DNA of 64,000 bases from Mycobacteroides chelonae CCUG 47445 (GCF_001632805.1 NZ_CP007220.1:4154001-4218000), one strand, 5' to 3'. Counted from the stretch's first letter, positions 16,944 to 26,012 are shown. Notes: generated from the sequence alone by a model not told the origin. Made by a program: numbers and translations.

Positions 16944-17693
16944 ATGACCAATCCCACGTTCGACGGCCGGGTCGCGGTCGTTACCGGCGCCAGCTCCGGA
17001 ATCGGTGCAGCAACCGCGAAATCACTTGCAGCCCTTGGCTTTCATGTCGTCGTTGCGGCTCGGCGCGAAGACCGCGTCAGCGCACTGGCCGGGGAAATCG
17101 GGGGCACCGCGGTTGTGCTCGATGTCACCGACGCCGATTCGGTTGCCGCCCTTGCACAGAGCCTGGATCGGGTGGATGTGCTGGTCAATAACGCCGGCGG
17201 TGCGTGGGGCCTGGAATCGGTGCTGGACGCGGATCTGGAGCACTGGCGCTGGATGTGGGAGACCAATGTGGTGGGCACCCTGCAGGTGACTCGCGCCCTG
17301 CTGCCCAAACTGATCGCTTCCGGCGACGGACTGATCGTCACCGTCACCTCCATCGCCGCGCTGGATGTGTACGACGGCGGCAGCGGATACACCTCGGCCA
17401 AGCACGCGCAGGCCGCGCTGCACCGCACACTGCGCGGTGAACTCCTGGGAAAGCCGGTGCGGCTCACCGAGGTCGCTCCGGGTGCGGTGGAAACCGAATT
17501 CTCGGTGGTGCGTTTCGACGGCGACCAGGACCGGGCCGATGCCGTCTACCGGGGCATCACTCCGCTGATTGCCGAGGACGTTGCCGAGATCATCGCGTTC
17601 GTGGCGTCGCGGCCCTCGCACGTCAACCTGGACCAGATCGTCGTCAAACCGCGGGATCAGGCCTCCTCGACCCGCAGGGCGACACGCGACTGA
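16944..17693 (+). CDS. Short-chain dehydrogenase/reductase (Rv0484c-like)
   Basis: This classical SDR has 249 aa from the ATG at 16944 (MTNPTFDGRVAVVTG). The reading frame opens earlier, but that part has no SDR sequence and the ATG lies 7 nt after a -10 box. Motifs are TGASSGIG, NNAGG, the catalytic TSIAAL Ser, and YTSAK (Tyr-x-x-x-Lys). The family converts alcohols and ketones with NAD(P)H; YdfG-type serine or general 3-hydroxy acid dehydrogenases are the nearest kind. It is divergent from the ROK regulator and convergent with the L,D-transpeptidase. The substrate is unknown. Confidence 0.92.
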   Translation: MTNPTFDGRVAVVTGASSGIGAATAKSLAALGFHVVVAARREDRVSALAGEIGGTAVVLDVTDADSVAALAQSLDRVDVLVNNAGGAWGLESVLDADLEHWRWMWETNVVGTLQVTRALLPKLIASGDGLIVTVTSIAALDVYDGGSGYTSAKHAQAALHRTLRGELLGKPVRLTEVAPGAVETEFSVVRFDGDQDRADAVYRGITPLIAEDVAEIIAFVASRPSHVNLDQIVVKPRDQASSTRRATRD

Positions 17694-17742
17694 ACATGCA
17701 GAAGAGCGCCAATCCTCTTCTTCGACAAACAGATCCGAGCGA

Positions 17743-19107
17743 CTAGCGGGGCGTGGTCGTCGGCGTACCGGACAGCGACGGCGCTCCGGACGGGGTCAAC
17801 GGGGCTGAGGTGGGCGTCCCGGAGAGTGTCGGCGCGCCCGACGGCGTGAGCGGAACGGTGGTCGGGATGGACGAGGTAGACGGCGTGGTGGTGATCGTCC
17901 GTTCCTTGGGGTTCGGGGGCAGCGCCGACATCGATTGCCAGGTCGGCCAGTCCACTACCCAGTCCCACAGATCGCCGTCGGCGTACGACAGCTCGATCGA
18001 AGTACCGGTCACCTCAACGGGATCGCCATAGATGGCGGTGCGGAAGTACGACTCGGCATCCCCCAGCGACAAGTTGATGCAACCGTTCGTGACATTGGTG
18101 CTGCCCTGCTGGCCAACGGTGTTGGGGTTGGCGTGAATGAACTCGCCATTGTTGGAAATCCGGACCGCGAAACGCTCGTGAACGTTGGTGTACCCGGCGG
18201 CCGGGTTGGACATCCAGAAATCCTCGTACTTCTCGGTGACGACGTGAATCCCGCTGCGGGTGACGTTACGCGGCAGGTCCGCCTCGCCATAGCTGCACGG
18301 CAGGTCCAAGATAGTGCCCGCGTCGGTGGTCACCCGGATGCGGTGACTCGGCGCATCGGCGTAGACAATCTGGCGGCGCCCCACGCTGAAGTCCAGGGAC
18401 ATGTCCTCATTGCCAAATGCCCCGTCCCCCAGGGGAATTCCATAGAGATTGGCCTTAACCGCCACCTTGGTGCCGGCCTTGAAGTACTCACGTGATCGCC
18501 AATGCACCCGTGAGCCTTGCTGCTCATCGGGCAGCCAGGCCCAACCACCTTCGGTGGGCGGATCGCACGTGATGCTCAGCGACTTCTCCGCCGCGGCCTT
18601 GTCTGCGATGTGTGCGTCGAACTGGATGATCACCGGAGCCGCGATCCCCACCGTCTGCCCATCGGCGAGTTGGAACTGACCGTTGACCTTCGCCGTCGGC
18701 ACCAAGGTGGTGAACGAGCCGGACACGGCGACGGCCTTACCGTCCAGGCCTACCGCCGAACCCTTCCAGGTGTACGTGACGTCGAACCCCAGGGGCTCGG
18801 TGGTCCGGAACCTCGTCTGGTCGCGGCTGAGGGCCCCGGCGACGACCTTGCCGTCGGCGTTGACCAACTTCACGTCCTGGAACCACCCGTTGGCCACGGT
18901 CACGCTGACCGGCGCAGTCGGGTTGACCTCCTTGGCCTTGTCATCCGGCAAGAAGGTCAGGACCGCTCCCGGTGACGGGGCATCTTGCGGCGCATTCGGG
19001 CCGACGGTCGTGCAGGCCGCAGCAACAGCGGGCACCGTCAGACCCAACATCGTGAGCGCGCGCCGCCGCGTCAACGCATCACGGATATCCGGCCTGGGGT
19101 ACTTCAC
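17743..19107 (-). CDS. lprQ: L,D-transpeptidase lipoprotein (LprQ / Ldt5-like)
   Basis: This is an envelope enzyme forming 3-3 peptidoglycan cross-links, 454 aa. The N-terminus has a twin-arginine-like [10 protein letters not shown] and a lipobox-like AAAC at about residue 32. Two Ig-like domains (about 45-260) precede the YkuD catalytic domain (about 265-385). The conserved His is in FIHANP and the nucleophile Cys in TNGCINL; the usual HGC His is Asn. M. tuberculosis Rv0483 sits in the same position. The tail is Pro/Thr-rich with two 17-residue repeats. The GTG start is 8 nt after TATCGT, so it is probably leaderless. Confidence 0.93.
   Translation of the reverse strand: MKYPRPDIRDALTRRRALTMLGLTVPAVAAACTTVGPNAPQDAPSPGAVLTFLPDDKAKEVNPTAPVSVTVANGWFQDVKLVNADGKVVAGALSRDQTRFRTTEPLGFDVTYTWKGSAVGLDGKAVAVSGSFTTLVPTAKVNGQFQLADGQTVGIAAPVIIQFDAHIADKAAAEKSLSITCDPPTEGGWAWLPDEQQGSRVHWRSREYFKAGTKVAVKANLYGIPLGDGAFGNEDMSLDFSVGRRQIVYADAPSHRIRVTTDAGTILDLPCSYGEADLPRNVTRSGIHVVTEKYEDFWMSNPAAGYTNVHERFAVRISNNGEFIHANPNTVGQQGSTNVTNGCINLSLGDAESYFRTAIYGDPVEVTGTSIELSYADGDLWDWVVDWPTWQSMSALPPNPKERTITTTPSTSSIPTTVPLTPSGAPTLSGTPTSAPLTPSGAPSLSGTPTTTPR
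17746..17850 (-). repeat. Tandem repeat coding for the L,D-transpeptidase tail
   Basis: Two copies of about 51 bp encode [17 protein letters not shown] and [17 protein letters not shown] at the C-terminus. The DNA copies have diverged at third positions, so the protein repeat is older than recent slippage. It is likely a flexible wall-spanning or exposed linker. Confidence 0.7.
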
Positions 19108-19115
19108 GACACCCC

Positions 19116-19121
19116 ACGATA
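19116..19121 (-). promoter_or_regulatory. Leaderless -10 of the L,D-transpeptidase gene
   Basis: On the minus strand TATCGT ends 8 nt before the GTG start at 19107, fitting the mycobacterial TAnnnT leaderless pattern. No Shine-Dalgarno sequence is visible. Confidence 0.5.
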
Positions 19122-19206
19122 CGGGCCGCTGCGGACAGCTTCGCCCAGCCCGACCAGGATCACACGTTGGATCGGGCGGGACATGCGGTTTTGGCCCGCG
19201 CCGCGG

Positions 19207-19650
19207 CTAGTAGACCGGGATATCGAAGATCGCCGCGGGCGCGCCGTACTGCGCACTCCACCCGGCCCAGGCGACATCGCTCGGGCCGACCCGCTTGTCG
19301 ACGAGCGTCCAGCCCTGCTCGTCGCGATGCAGCAGCGCTACGTATTTCTTGGACTTACCGCCGTTGGCCGCCGCTTCGGCAAAGGGGGTGCCGGTGTAGT
19401 CGATGGGGTTGCCGTCGGGTTCCTGCATGGCAGACCACAGAAAGGCCCAGCCGTCGGCAGCCTTGAGGCTGCGCACGTCGAGGCGTACCGGCTTGCCGAG
19501 CTGGGCCGTCACGTCCGCGAGCGCCGGCGCCAGGATCGTCGCTGCTTCCGGGGATCCCGGATCCACCGCAATGGCGCCGGGGTCGGCCGCCGCCAGGGGA
19601 GCCATCAGCAGACCGGCCCACACCAATAGCACCAGGAATCCGTTTCGCAT
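19207..19650 (-). CDS. Secreted protein of unknown function
   Basis: The ATG at 19650 follows AAGGAGCGGCC, so it is preferred over an in-frame start eight codons upstream. The product is 147 aa. Residues 1-22 (MRNGFLVLLVWAGLLMAPLAAA) form a Sec signal peptide with an AxA cleavage site. The mature part is small and acidic, with conserved-looking WAFLWSAMQEPDGNPIDYTGTPF and HRDEQGWTLVDKRVGPSDVAW segments and no cysteine. It lies between the L,D-transpeptidase and the HxlR regulator on the same strand. I do not recognise a family. Confidence 0.8.
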   Translation of the reverse strand: MRNGFLVLLVWAGLLMAPLAAADPGAIAVDPGSPEAATILAPALADVTAQLGKPVRLDVRSLKAADGWAFLWSAMQEPDGNPIDYTGTPFAEAAANGGKSKKYVALLHRDEQGWTLVDKRVGPSDVAWAGWSAQYGAPAAIFDIPVY

Positions 19651-19706
19651 GGCCGCTCCTTCGTTACGGGACATTCGAACGGTAAACGATTCTGGCCGAG
19701 TCAGAA

Positions 19707-20141
19707 CTAAACCTCGAGCACGGCCGTATCTTCCGGAGTCAGTGCCCGGCCGTCCGCCGCACGCAGCTCAAAGCGTTGCACCGGCCGCGATGCCTCGCGA
19801 TCCACCAGACAGGCACGTGGTTCTCCAGGGGCGAAACAGAACTCGTCGCTCCACTGTCGCAGTGCCACCAAGACGGGGAAAAGCCCGCGGCCCTTATCGG
19901 TCAGTTGGTACTCATGGCGCGCCCCGGCCGGAACGACCTCGAGGATGCCGTTGTCCACCAATGTCGCCAGCCGAGACGCCAGGATGTTCTTCGCGAGCCC
20001 AAGACTCTTCTGAAACTCACCGAATCTGCGCAAGCCGTCGAACGCGTCACGAACGATCAGCAGCGACCAGCCGTCCCCGACCTCACCCAACGGCCTGGCC
20101 AAGGTGCAGCTCGAATCCGCGTGACTGGCGCGTCCCACCAT
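19707..20141 (-). CDS. HxlR-family winged-helix regulator
   Basis: The product is 144 aa from the ATG at 20141, which follows AAAGGAGG. Longer in-frame starts would run into the operator. The fold is HxlR/MarR-like: CTLARPLGEVGDGWSLLIVRDAFDGLRRFGEFQKSLGLAKNILASRLATLVDNGIL, with a Cys near residue 12 as in redox- or aldehyde-sensing members, then the wing (YQLTDKGRGLFPVL). A C-terminal extension of about 50 aa has two more cysteines. It is divergent from an MFS exporter with a perfect dyad between them, so it probably represses both. Confidence 0.92.
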   Translation of the reverse strand: MVGRASHADSSCTLARPLGEVGDGWSLLIVRDAFDGLRRFGEFQKSLGLAKNILASRLATLVDNGILEVVPAGARHEYQLTDKGRGLFPVLVALRQWSDEFCFAPGEPRACLVDREASRPVQRFELRAADGRALTPEDTAVLEV

Positions 20142-20155
20142 CGAGGCCCTCCTTT

Positions 20156-20197
20156 GGTTGCAATATGCAACCATTCATGCCACGCTTCAACGGTTGC
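20156..20197. promoter_or_regulatory. HxlR operator: perfect 17-bp dyad plus half-site
   Basis: GGTTGCAATATGCAACC (20156-20172) is a perfect 7-3-7 palindrome just upstream of the HxlR start. An extra half-site GGTTGC is at 20192-20197, nearer the MFS start at 20229. The placement between divergent genes indicates shared repression. Confidence 0.65.
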
Positions 20198-20228
20198 GAA
20201 GTGAAACCAACTCTACCCAGGGGCGCAT

Positions 20229-21551
20229 GTGCTGACCAGACCCGTCATCGTGTTGTTCTCGCTTGCCAGTGGCCTCGCAGTGGCCACTATCTACTTCTCA
20301 CAACCGCTCCTCGACACCATCGGCGCGCAATTCTCCATGCCCACAGCGCACGTCGGTATCGTGCTGACACTCACCCAGATCGGGTATGCCATCGGCCTGC
20401 TGCTGGTCGTACCCCTCGGGGATATCGTCGACCAACGCCGACTCATCATCGGGCAAACCGTCCTGCTGAGCGCATCGCTGTGCGCCACCGCAATATCGCC
20501 GAACGCGTGGACATTCCTGGCCAGTGTCACCGCGCTGGGCGCACTCGCCGTGGTGACGCAGGTGATGGTCACCTATACCGCCGTGCATGCCGCCCCGGAA
20601 CGCCAGGGATGGGCGGTCGGGGTGGTAACCGGCGGGATAATCAGCGGAATTCTCTTGGCACGCACAGTATCCGGCGTGCTATCCGATCTCTTCGGCTGGC
20701 GCTCGGTTTATGTGGCAGCCGCCCTCGCTGCGGTCGCCACGGCCGCACTGTTGCAACGCACCCTGCCGCGATCCACGCGCCCACACCACGGGCTGCCCTA
20801 CCGCCGACTGCTGCTCTCCACCATGCGGCTGCTGCACAGCGAGCCGGTGCTGCGCTCTCGGGCCATCCTCGCGATGCTCATTTTCGCCGCCATCACCGTG
20901 CTCTTGACGCCCATGGTGTTACCACTCATCACTGCGCCGTATCACTTGTCGCATAGCGAAGTCGGGTTGTTCGGGCTGGCCGGCGCCGCGGGCGCACTGG
21001 GTGCCTTCAAGGCCGGGTCATGGTGCGACAGGGGCTGGGCAAACCGGGTGACAGGCGCGGGCCTGTCATTGATGCTGGCGGCATGGGCATTCGCGGCGAC
21101 CCTGCGCTGGACGCTGCTCGGGCTCGCCATAGCGGTCGTGATCATCGACTTCGGCCTGCAGTCGGTGCACGTGGCGAACCAAAGCCTCATCTATCGGCTG
21201 GAGACCGAACTTCATGGTCGTCTCACCGCCGCCTACATGACGTTCTATTCCATCGGCAGCGCTATCGGCGCCATCACGTCGACCTGGATGTACTCCGCCC
21301 ACGGATGGTCCGGAGTCTGCCTGCTCGGTGCCATCATCAACGTTGGCGCACTTGCCTATTGGATCGGAAGTTACAGCTTGCAGCCCACCAGCACCGGCTC
21401 GGGAACCAGCCTCACCCCGAAGGCATCCAGGACTCCGTCGCGGACGGTCCGGGCCAGCCCCAGCAAGTCAGCGGTGCTCCCACCTCCGCGATGCGTCAGT
21501 GCCAGTGCATGTTTCGTCGACACCCGCACCGTCGACCGTTCATCCGGATAG
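20229..21551 (+). CDS. MFS transporter, drug-efflux type
   Basis: This 440 aa major facilitator protein has about 12 membrane segments up to residue 381 (ending YWIGSYSLQ). The motif-A-like loop is [11 protein letters not shown] between segments 2 and 3, and the motif-C-like segment is [23 protein letters not shown]. The start is GTG, with AGGGG 5 nt before it. The last 60 residues are not membrane-like and are encoded antisense to the end of murB: the convergent genes overlap by 181 bp. The tail is probably an accident of a lost stop. Regulation by the adjacent HxlR protein is likely. The substrate is unknown. Confidence 0.9.
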   Translation: MLTRPVIVLFSLASGLAVATIYFSQPLLDTIGAQFSMPTAHVGIVLTLTQIGYAIGLLLVVPLGDIVDQRRLIIGQTVLLSASLCATAISPNAWTFLASVTALGALAVVTQVMVTYTAVHAAPERQGWAVGVVTGGIISGILLARTVSGVLSDLFGWRSVYVAAALAAVATAALLQRTLPRSTRPHHGLPYRRLLLSTMRLLHSEPVLRSRAILAMLIFAAITVLLTPMVLPLITAPYHLSHSEVGLFGLAGAAGALGAFKAGSWCDRGWANRVTGAGLSLMLAAWAFAATLRWTLLGLAIAVVIIDFGLQSVHVANQSLIYRLETELHGRLTAAYMTFYSIGSAIGAITSTWMYSAHGWSGVCLLGAIINVGALAYWIGSYSLQPTSTGSGTSLTPKASRTPSRTVRASPSKSAVLPPPRCVSASACFVDTRTVDRSSG

Positions 21552-22462
21552 CCCTTCACGAACCCGGCCCGCTCCACCAGCCAACCCGCCGAGAGCTTCA
21601 CTCCGTCAGGGGCCGGATACTGCGGAAATGCGATATCGGGCCCCAGCCGTTCACGCACGCGTGCCCCAATTTCGTCCAGATCTCCCTCAGCCACAACAGG
21701 GTTGGTGAAGAATGACCCGACACTCCAGGTGTCTTGATCGGAGTCGTCGAGCACCATGCCCTTACGGCGACGCAGGCCCAGTACCGCCTCGCGTACCGCT
21801 ATCGCATCGATGCGCTCCCCCGGCTCTGCCCCGAGCTCCTTGGCCAGCTCCGGGTAACGGATCGGCGAGCTCAGTCCATCGGTGGACAACCCGAATTCGA
21901 CCTCCAGCACCACGCGCGCATCGGTGCCCTTGAGAATGCTGGTGCGATAGCCGAACCCCAGCTCGCCGGGCTCGTACCAGCGCACCTGGCCGGTCGCCCG
22001 GTCCAGCACCCGAACCCTGCGCAGCAGCGAGGCCACCTCGACGCCATAGGCGCCGACATTCTGTACCGGCGTGGCACCGGCGGTTCCCGGGATTCCCGAG
22101 AGACATTCCAGTCCCCCCAGACCGGCCTGCAGCGACAGCGCCACCAACTCGTCCCAGTTGGTCCCCGCATCCGCGCGCAGTAGCGGCCCATCCACCTCAA
22201 CACCAGCCGCGGCGATGTGCACCACGGTCAGGTCCGGAAGATCGTCGGCCAAAACCAGGTTCGAGCCGCCCGCCAGCAGCAGAGTGGGAAGGCCATCGAG
22301 CGCGGCGAGTGTGCCGGTCAACTGTGCTGCGCTCTCGCATCGAATGAGCGCGGCGGCCACCGGCCCCAGCCGCAACGTCGTCAGCGAGGCGAGCGGGGCA
22401 TCCTCGGCGACAACGGCACCAAGATCCTCGATCTGCGCGCGCGTTGCTCGTGCCAACCTCAC
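21371..22462 (-). CDS. murB: UDP-N-acetylenolpyruvoylglucosamine reductase MurB
   Basis: MurB makes UDP-MurNAc, the second committed step of peptidoglycan synthesis, using FAD and NADPH. Motifs include the FAD site [46 protein letters not shown] with the active-site region, SFFTNPVV (catalytic Ser) and [19 protein letters not shown] [16 protein letters not shown]. The frame opens at 22609. The GTG at 22462 ([15 protein letters not shown]) is preferred: it gives 363 aa, close to the M. tuberculosis length, avoids overlap with the divergent gene, and lies 8 nt after TACCGT. An ATG at 22501 remains possible. Confidence 0.95.
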   Translation of the reverse strand: MRLARATRAQIEDLGAVVAEDAPLASLTTLRLGPVAAALIRCESAAQLTGTLAALDGLPTLLLAGGSNLVLADDLPDLTVVHIAAAGVEVDGPLLRADAGTNWDELVALSLQAGLGGLECLSGIPGTAGATPVQNVGAYGVEVASLLRRVRVLDRATGQVRWYEPGELGFGYRTSILKGTDARVVLEVEFGLSTDGLSSPIRYPELAKELGAEPGERIDAIAVREAVLGLRRRKGMVLDDSDQDTWSVGSFFTNPVVAEGDLDEIGARVRERLGPDIAFPQYPAPDGVKLSAGWLVERAGFVKGYPDERSTVRVSTKHALALTHRGGGSTADLLGLARTVRDGVLDAFGVRLVPEPVLVGCKL

Positions 22463-22470
22463 GGGCCGTA

Positions 22471-22480
22471 ACGGTAGCCT
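22471..22480. promoter_or_regulatory. Overlapping divergent -10 boxes of murB and the DUF2505 gene
   Basis: The plus strand reads ACGGTAGCCT. TAGCCT (22475-22480) is 8 nt before the ATG at 22489. On the minus strand TACCGT (22476-22471) is 8 nt before the GTG at 22462. The two -10 boxes share the TA at 22475-22476, giving a symmetric bidirectional promoter with leaderless messages each way. Confidence 0.5.
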
Positions 22481-22488
22481 TGCCACCC

Positions 22489-22992
22489 ATGGCCCGCTCA
22501 TTTGACCTGTCAGTGGAGTACGCGGCAACCGTCGAGCAAGTTCACGCGGCCTTCGCCGACGAGGCCTACTGGAATGAGCGTCTGGCCGGTTCCGGCGCAG
22601 ATACGGCAACCCTGGATTCCCTGAAATCTGAGAACGGCGCCCTCGAGATCGTCACCACCCAGGTGTTGCGCAGCGACCGGCTGCCCGGCATCGTCTCGCA
22701 GTTTCACCGAGGTGACCTGCACATCGTCCGCACCGAGAAGTGGGGTGCCATCGCAGACGGCACATCCGAGGGCACCGTGGTGGGCTCGATCCCGGGTGCA
22801 CCCGTCACCCTGTCGGGCACCGCGCGGTTACAGCCGGGAGCCAAGGGCTCACGACTTGATCTGAAGGTCGGCGTCGAAGTCAAGATCCCCCTGGTAGGCG
22901 GCAAAATCGAGGGCTTCGTCGGCGGAAAGCTCATGGACCTGCTCACTGCCGAACAGCGATTCACCTCCGAATGGATCGCCAGCCACGGCTAA
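22489..22992 (+). CDS. DUF2505 family protein (Rv0481c-like)
   Basis: This 167 aa SRPBCC-like protein runs from the ATG at 22489 ([32 protein letters not shown]). DUF2505 proteins are actinobacterial, with a START-like beta-alpha fold and a C-terminal helix ([15 protein letters not shown]). No signal peptide is present. It is divergent from murB exactly as in M. tuberculosis and is followed 10 bp later by a paralogue. A lipid- or precursor-binding role near the cell wall is a guess; no catalytic motif is visible. Confidence 0.9.
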   Translation: MARSFDLSVEYAATVEQVHAAFADEAYWNERLAGSGADTATLDSLKSENGALEIVTTQVLRSDRLPGIVSQFHRGDLHIVRTEKWGAIADGTSEGTVVGSIPGAPVTLSGTARLQPGAKGSRLDLKVGVEVKIPLVGGKIEGFVGGKLMDLLTAEQRFTSEWIASHG

Positions 22993-22995
22993 CCT
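22990..22995 (+). promoter_or_regulatory. Leaderless -10 of the second DUF2505 gene, reusing a stop codon
   Basis: TAACCT begins with the TAA stop of the first DUF2505 gene and ends 7 nt before the ATG at 23003. No ribosome site is present between them. Confidence 0.5.
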
Positions 22996-23002
22996 GGGTC
23001 CG

Positions 23003-23518
23003 ATGTCCAGGCGTTCGGTCTTCACGGTGAATTTTCCGGCTCCGGCCGAGAAGATCTATCAGGACTTTGCCAGCCGGGACTACTGGGAAACCTTGATGTC
23101 GGCGTACGGATGGCTCACCCCCGTCTCCGAGATTCACACCCTCACCGTGACCGATCGCGGTATCGACGTGGTGCTCAAGCAGAATCTGCCCCGCATCTAT
23201 CTGCCACCGATCGCACAGAAGGTGATGCTCACCGACATGGTGATCACCCGGGTGCAGCATTTCGAGCCGTTTGATCAAAACAAGGGATTCTCGCTGGGCA
23301 GCTACGGTGCCTCGGTTCCCGCCGGACCGGGCTCCTTCACCGGAGTGTGCAGGCTCTCCGATACCGATCACGGTTCTGAGCTGAGGCTCTCCAGCACGTG
23401 CAAGGTGTACATCCCGTTCATCGGGGGCAGGCTCGAAGACTTGATCCTGTACCACGTGAACGACCTGTTCCGGGTGGAAGAAGGTTTCATCACCGACTGG
23501 ATCTCCAAGCACCACTAG
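23003..23518 (+). CDS. DUF2505 family protein, second copy
   Basis: This 171 aa protein is a diverged paralogue of the preceding gene: it shares the pattern VFTVNFPAPAEKIYQDFASRDYWETL at the start and FRVEEGFITDWISKHH at the end. The first copy is the M. tuberculosis-like one; this second copy may be a mycobacterial duplication. The 10 bp gap between them carries a -10-like box, so it may be expressed separately as well as from the first promoter. It is convergent with the 23534-24613 gene. The function is unknown. Confidence 0.88.
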   Translation: MSRRSVFTVNFPAPAEKIYQDFASRDYWETLMSAYGWLTPVSEIHTLTVTDRGIDVVLKQNLPRIYLPPIAQKVMLTDMVITRVQHFEPFDQNKGFSLGSYGASVPAGPGSFTGVCRLSDTDHGSELRLSSTCKVYIPFIGGRLEDLILYHVNDLFRVEEGFITDWISKHH

Positions 23519-23533
23519 ATCGCGATGTGGGTC

Positions 23534-24613
23534 TCAGTAGTCCGACTCGGCGGCCAGCAGCTCGGCGAGGAACGCATCATCGGCAGGCCTGGCCAGTCGG
23601 GAGCGGGCGAAGGCCCGCACCCGTTCGCGTAACCGGCTGGGCTCACCCGCGCCACCGGCGCCCACGCTCACTCGCATCGCCGACCAGTCGGCATTCCAGG
23701 CCGGCACCTCTCCGGCGGGCCGCCCCTGGGCGTCGAAGACCGGCAGCACCGCGCAGCCATCGGCATCCAGCACACCGGCCGCATGAAACACGCCGCAGTG
23801 CAACGAGACCGGAATACCTTCGGACGATTCCGGGCCGGATATCGCCGCCCGCACCCGGGCAGTCACCGCCGCATCCCCGGTGACGACTGCCCAATCGAGA
23901 TTCTGCTCGGCCGCATCGAAAATCCCCGGCGGCACGTCCGACCAGGCGATCGTCACGCTGCCGAAGGCGACCGTGCCGGGGGGCCTGGGCTCGTCACCAG
24001 AGCCGGCGGCCAACGCATAGTCCTCGCGCCGCGCGGCCCCGATGTCCGGTGAATCCCACTGGAGCCCAATCTCATCGGCCAGTTCGCGACACCGTGCCGC
24101 GAGGACATCCACTCGTGGGTCAGGATAAGAACCCAGTGCCGCGCCATGCGGTGCCAACAGCCCAGCGACATCGGCGTCCAAGGTGTCGTCGGTGAAGTAA
24201 TCCTCGGCCGCCACAGTCAGCACCGCGAGCTCGGCGTCGAGCACCGACCGGTCCAGTACGGCGATGCCGTCACGGCGACTGGCTGGCCACCATCTCCGGA
24301 GCCAATGTCCCAAGGCCAACCGCCGCAAGGCATCCGTAGACCCCGGCAGCATCGACACCGACGACAGCTCGATCACCTCGGTGGGATCACGATCGCGCAG
24401 AGCCTCGACGACCGCGACATGCCCGGCCTCGCCGAGGACCCTCCACATCCAGTCGGCCCGCTCCGCATCCGTGAAGCTGATCACGGGCGGATCCGAGGGG
24501 GCTTCGATCGGCCACGACAACACCGCACCACTGACCTCGAGAACGGCGACCGCCGGAACCGATGCAGGCACAGGACCTGTTGTCCACAAACCTGATTCAT
24601 TGATCAGTTTCAT
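23534..24613 (-). CDS. Uncharacterised protein of the CHAT/TPR cluster, distal gene
   Basis: I do not recognise this 359 aa protein. It is acidic with no signal peptide or membrane segment. The N-terminal part starts with a short beta-like segment (AVAVLEVSGAVLSWPIEAPSDPPVISF). A helical middle follows (RADWMWRVLGEAGHVAVVEALRDRDP). A second region (about 215-310) has strands around a Cys-His pair (VSLHCGVFHAAGVL). The start overlaps the stop of the next upstream gene (ATGA), so the two are co-translated. Guilt by association places it with the CHAT protein and its TPR-like partner. Confidence 0.8.
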   Translation of the reverse strand: MKLINESGLWTTGPVPASVPAVAVLEVSGAVLSWPIEAPSDPPVISFTDAERADWMWRVLGEAGHVAVVEALRDRDPTEVIELSSVSMLPGSTDALRRLALGHWLRRWWPASRRDGIAVLDRSVLDAELAVLTVAAEDYFTDDTLDADVAGLLAPHGAALGSYPDPRVDVLAARCRELADEIGLQWDSPDIGAARREDYALAAGSGDEPRPPGTVAFGSVTIAWSDVPPGIFDAAEQNLDWAVVTGDAAVTARVRAAISGPESSEGIPVSLHCGVFHAAGVLDADGCAVLPVFDAQGRPAGEVPAWNADWSAMRVSVGAGGAGEPSRLRERVRAFARSRLARPADDAFLAELLAAESDY

Positions 24614-25938
24614 CCGGCGACCTGCAATTCCAGCATGGCTTTTATCCGCTGCCGGTGGTCCAGGCTCACCGAGCGTGCCACCCCTTCCAGCAGCGACCGG
24701 AGATCATCGACGTCACCGCAGGATTCCTGCCAGACATCGCGACCATGCAACCGGGCCCACAACCTGCTCAGGTAGGGCCGTGCGAATGCGGTCAGGTCGT
24801 CGATGACCTGGCGCTGTCGGGGGTGGATGGCGTCACCGGCGGCAAGGTAGCGCCGGGCATGCATGACGTAGGCCTCTTTCGCGAGCCGAGCCTGGACGCG
24901 TCCGGACAACTCGTAGCGCGTCGCCACCGAATCGCCCAGTGGCCGAAGGTCCGTGGCCACCTCGACGCCGGCCAGCAGGGCGGCCTGCTTATCCTCGCTC
25001 AGCAGACCCCATGGGGCGCAGGCTCGGTCGACCTCCTCGGCACACAGCAAGGGAACATCGGGCAGCTCGTCGCGATCCAGCGCCCGGCGCAGCGTGGCCC
25101 GTACCCGGTCAACAACGCTGCGATCCATCGGACGGGCGCCCTCGGTTTCTCCGTCGATGACCGGGGGCCGTTGCGGCTCAGCGGAACTCAACCCGATGTC
25201 GACAATGGACCACGGCAGGGCGGAAGCGTCGCCATGCGCGCTGGCGCCCAGGTTGTATGGGGTGGCATCGGCAATCAGGGCCGCCCACACCCGCTGGCGC
25301 GCCGACATCTCGCCATGACTGTCGGCCGCGCCGAGCACCGTGGTGAGGCCCGTGAAGAACGGTCCCGTGATGCTGTCGTCCGGCCGCACATCGCGCCAGC
25401 TCCGGTCCCGCAACCTGGCGAGCCGGGCCACCACATCCGGGTCCTCGACGTGACGGTTGAGTACCTCGATCGCCGTCCGGTCCCGGTCGCGATGCAGGTC
25501 GTGCAGAATCTCCGTCACCGTGTGCCGATCCGCAACCTGCGGAACACCTTTGGTGACGGCCAATTCGAAACACACCGGGAAGTACAGCTCTTGAGCGTTG
25601 CCTGTCGTGATGCGCTGCCGGCGCCGCTCGGCCTTGAGCATCACGAACCAGTCTGCGGTGGCCCGCAACTGCGGGCCATGCCCCACGATCAAGGCATGCA
25701 TGGCCGCGGCCACCTCCGCCCCTAGCACCGGCGCGGAAAAGGCCGCATTGCTACGCAACCGCAGGACCAGCGGGTCCAGGATTCGTTTCACGGTCCGGCG
25801 CAGCGGCCCGCCATCGTCGGTGCTGAGCACCTCGACGCCGGAGCCGATCGCACGCCAGGCCCGGTCGATGACGGCACGCCGCGGCACCGCCGACTGCACC
25901 GCGACGGCGGCCTCGGATGTTGCCGACCCGATGCTCAC
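24610..25938 (-). CDS. Uncharacterised helical protein of the CHAT/TPR cluster
   Basis: This 442 aa, Arg-rich, mainly helical protein has no signal peptide. The GTG at 25938 (MSIGSATSEA) is 7 nt after TACCCT and is preferred to the GTG at 25944, which has no ribosome site. Repeating amphipathic helices (FFTGLTTVLGAA, RVRATLRRALDRDELPDVPLLCAEEVDRAC) suggest a scaffold or adaptor. No enzyme motif is evident. It is coupled to the 359 aa gene by a 4 bp overlap and is divergent from the small plus-strand gene. I cannot assign a family. Confidence 0.8.
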   Translation of the reverse strand: MSIGSATSEAAVAVQSAVPRRAVIDRAWRAIGSGVEVLSTDDGGPLRRTVKRILDPLVLRLRSNAAFSAPVLGAEVAAAMHALIVGHGPQLRATADWFVMLKAERRRQRITTGNAQELYFPVCFELAVTKGVPQVADRHTVTEILHDLHRDRDRTAIEVLNRHVEDPDVVARLARLRDRSWRDVRPDDSITGPFFTGLTTVLGAADSHGEMSARQRVWAALIADATPYNLGASAHGDASALPWSIVDIGLSSAEPQRPPVIDGETEGARPMDRSVVDRVRATLRRALDRDELPDVPLLCAEEVDRACAPWGLLSEDKQAALLAGVEVATDLRPLGDSVATRYELSGRVQARLAKEAYVMHARRYLAAGDAIHPRQRQVIDDLTAFARPYLSRLWARLHGRDVWQESCGDVDDLRSLLEGVARSVSLDHRQRIKAMLELQVAG

Positions 25939-25945
25939 CGTCACA

Positions 25946-25951
25946 AGGGTA
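25946..25951 (-). promoter_or_regulatory. Leaderless -10 for the 442 aa gene
   Basis: The minus-strand TACCCT ends 7 nt before the GTG at 25938. This spacing is the main reason for choosing that start. Confidence 0.4.
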
Positions 25952-26012
25952 ATCGTTGTCTGCCGACCAAAAGTTGGGTTCGGTAGCAGCCGGGCGGGCC
26001 GACGCTATCGAC

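Noticed and set aside
19403..20956. 517-codon plus-strand frame spanning HxlR and the MFS start
   Set aside because: It runs antisense to HxlR and out of frame with the MFS gene, both of which have clear motifs.
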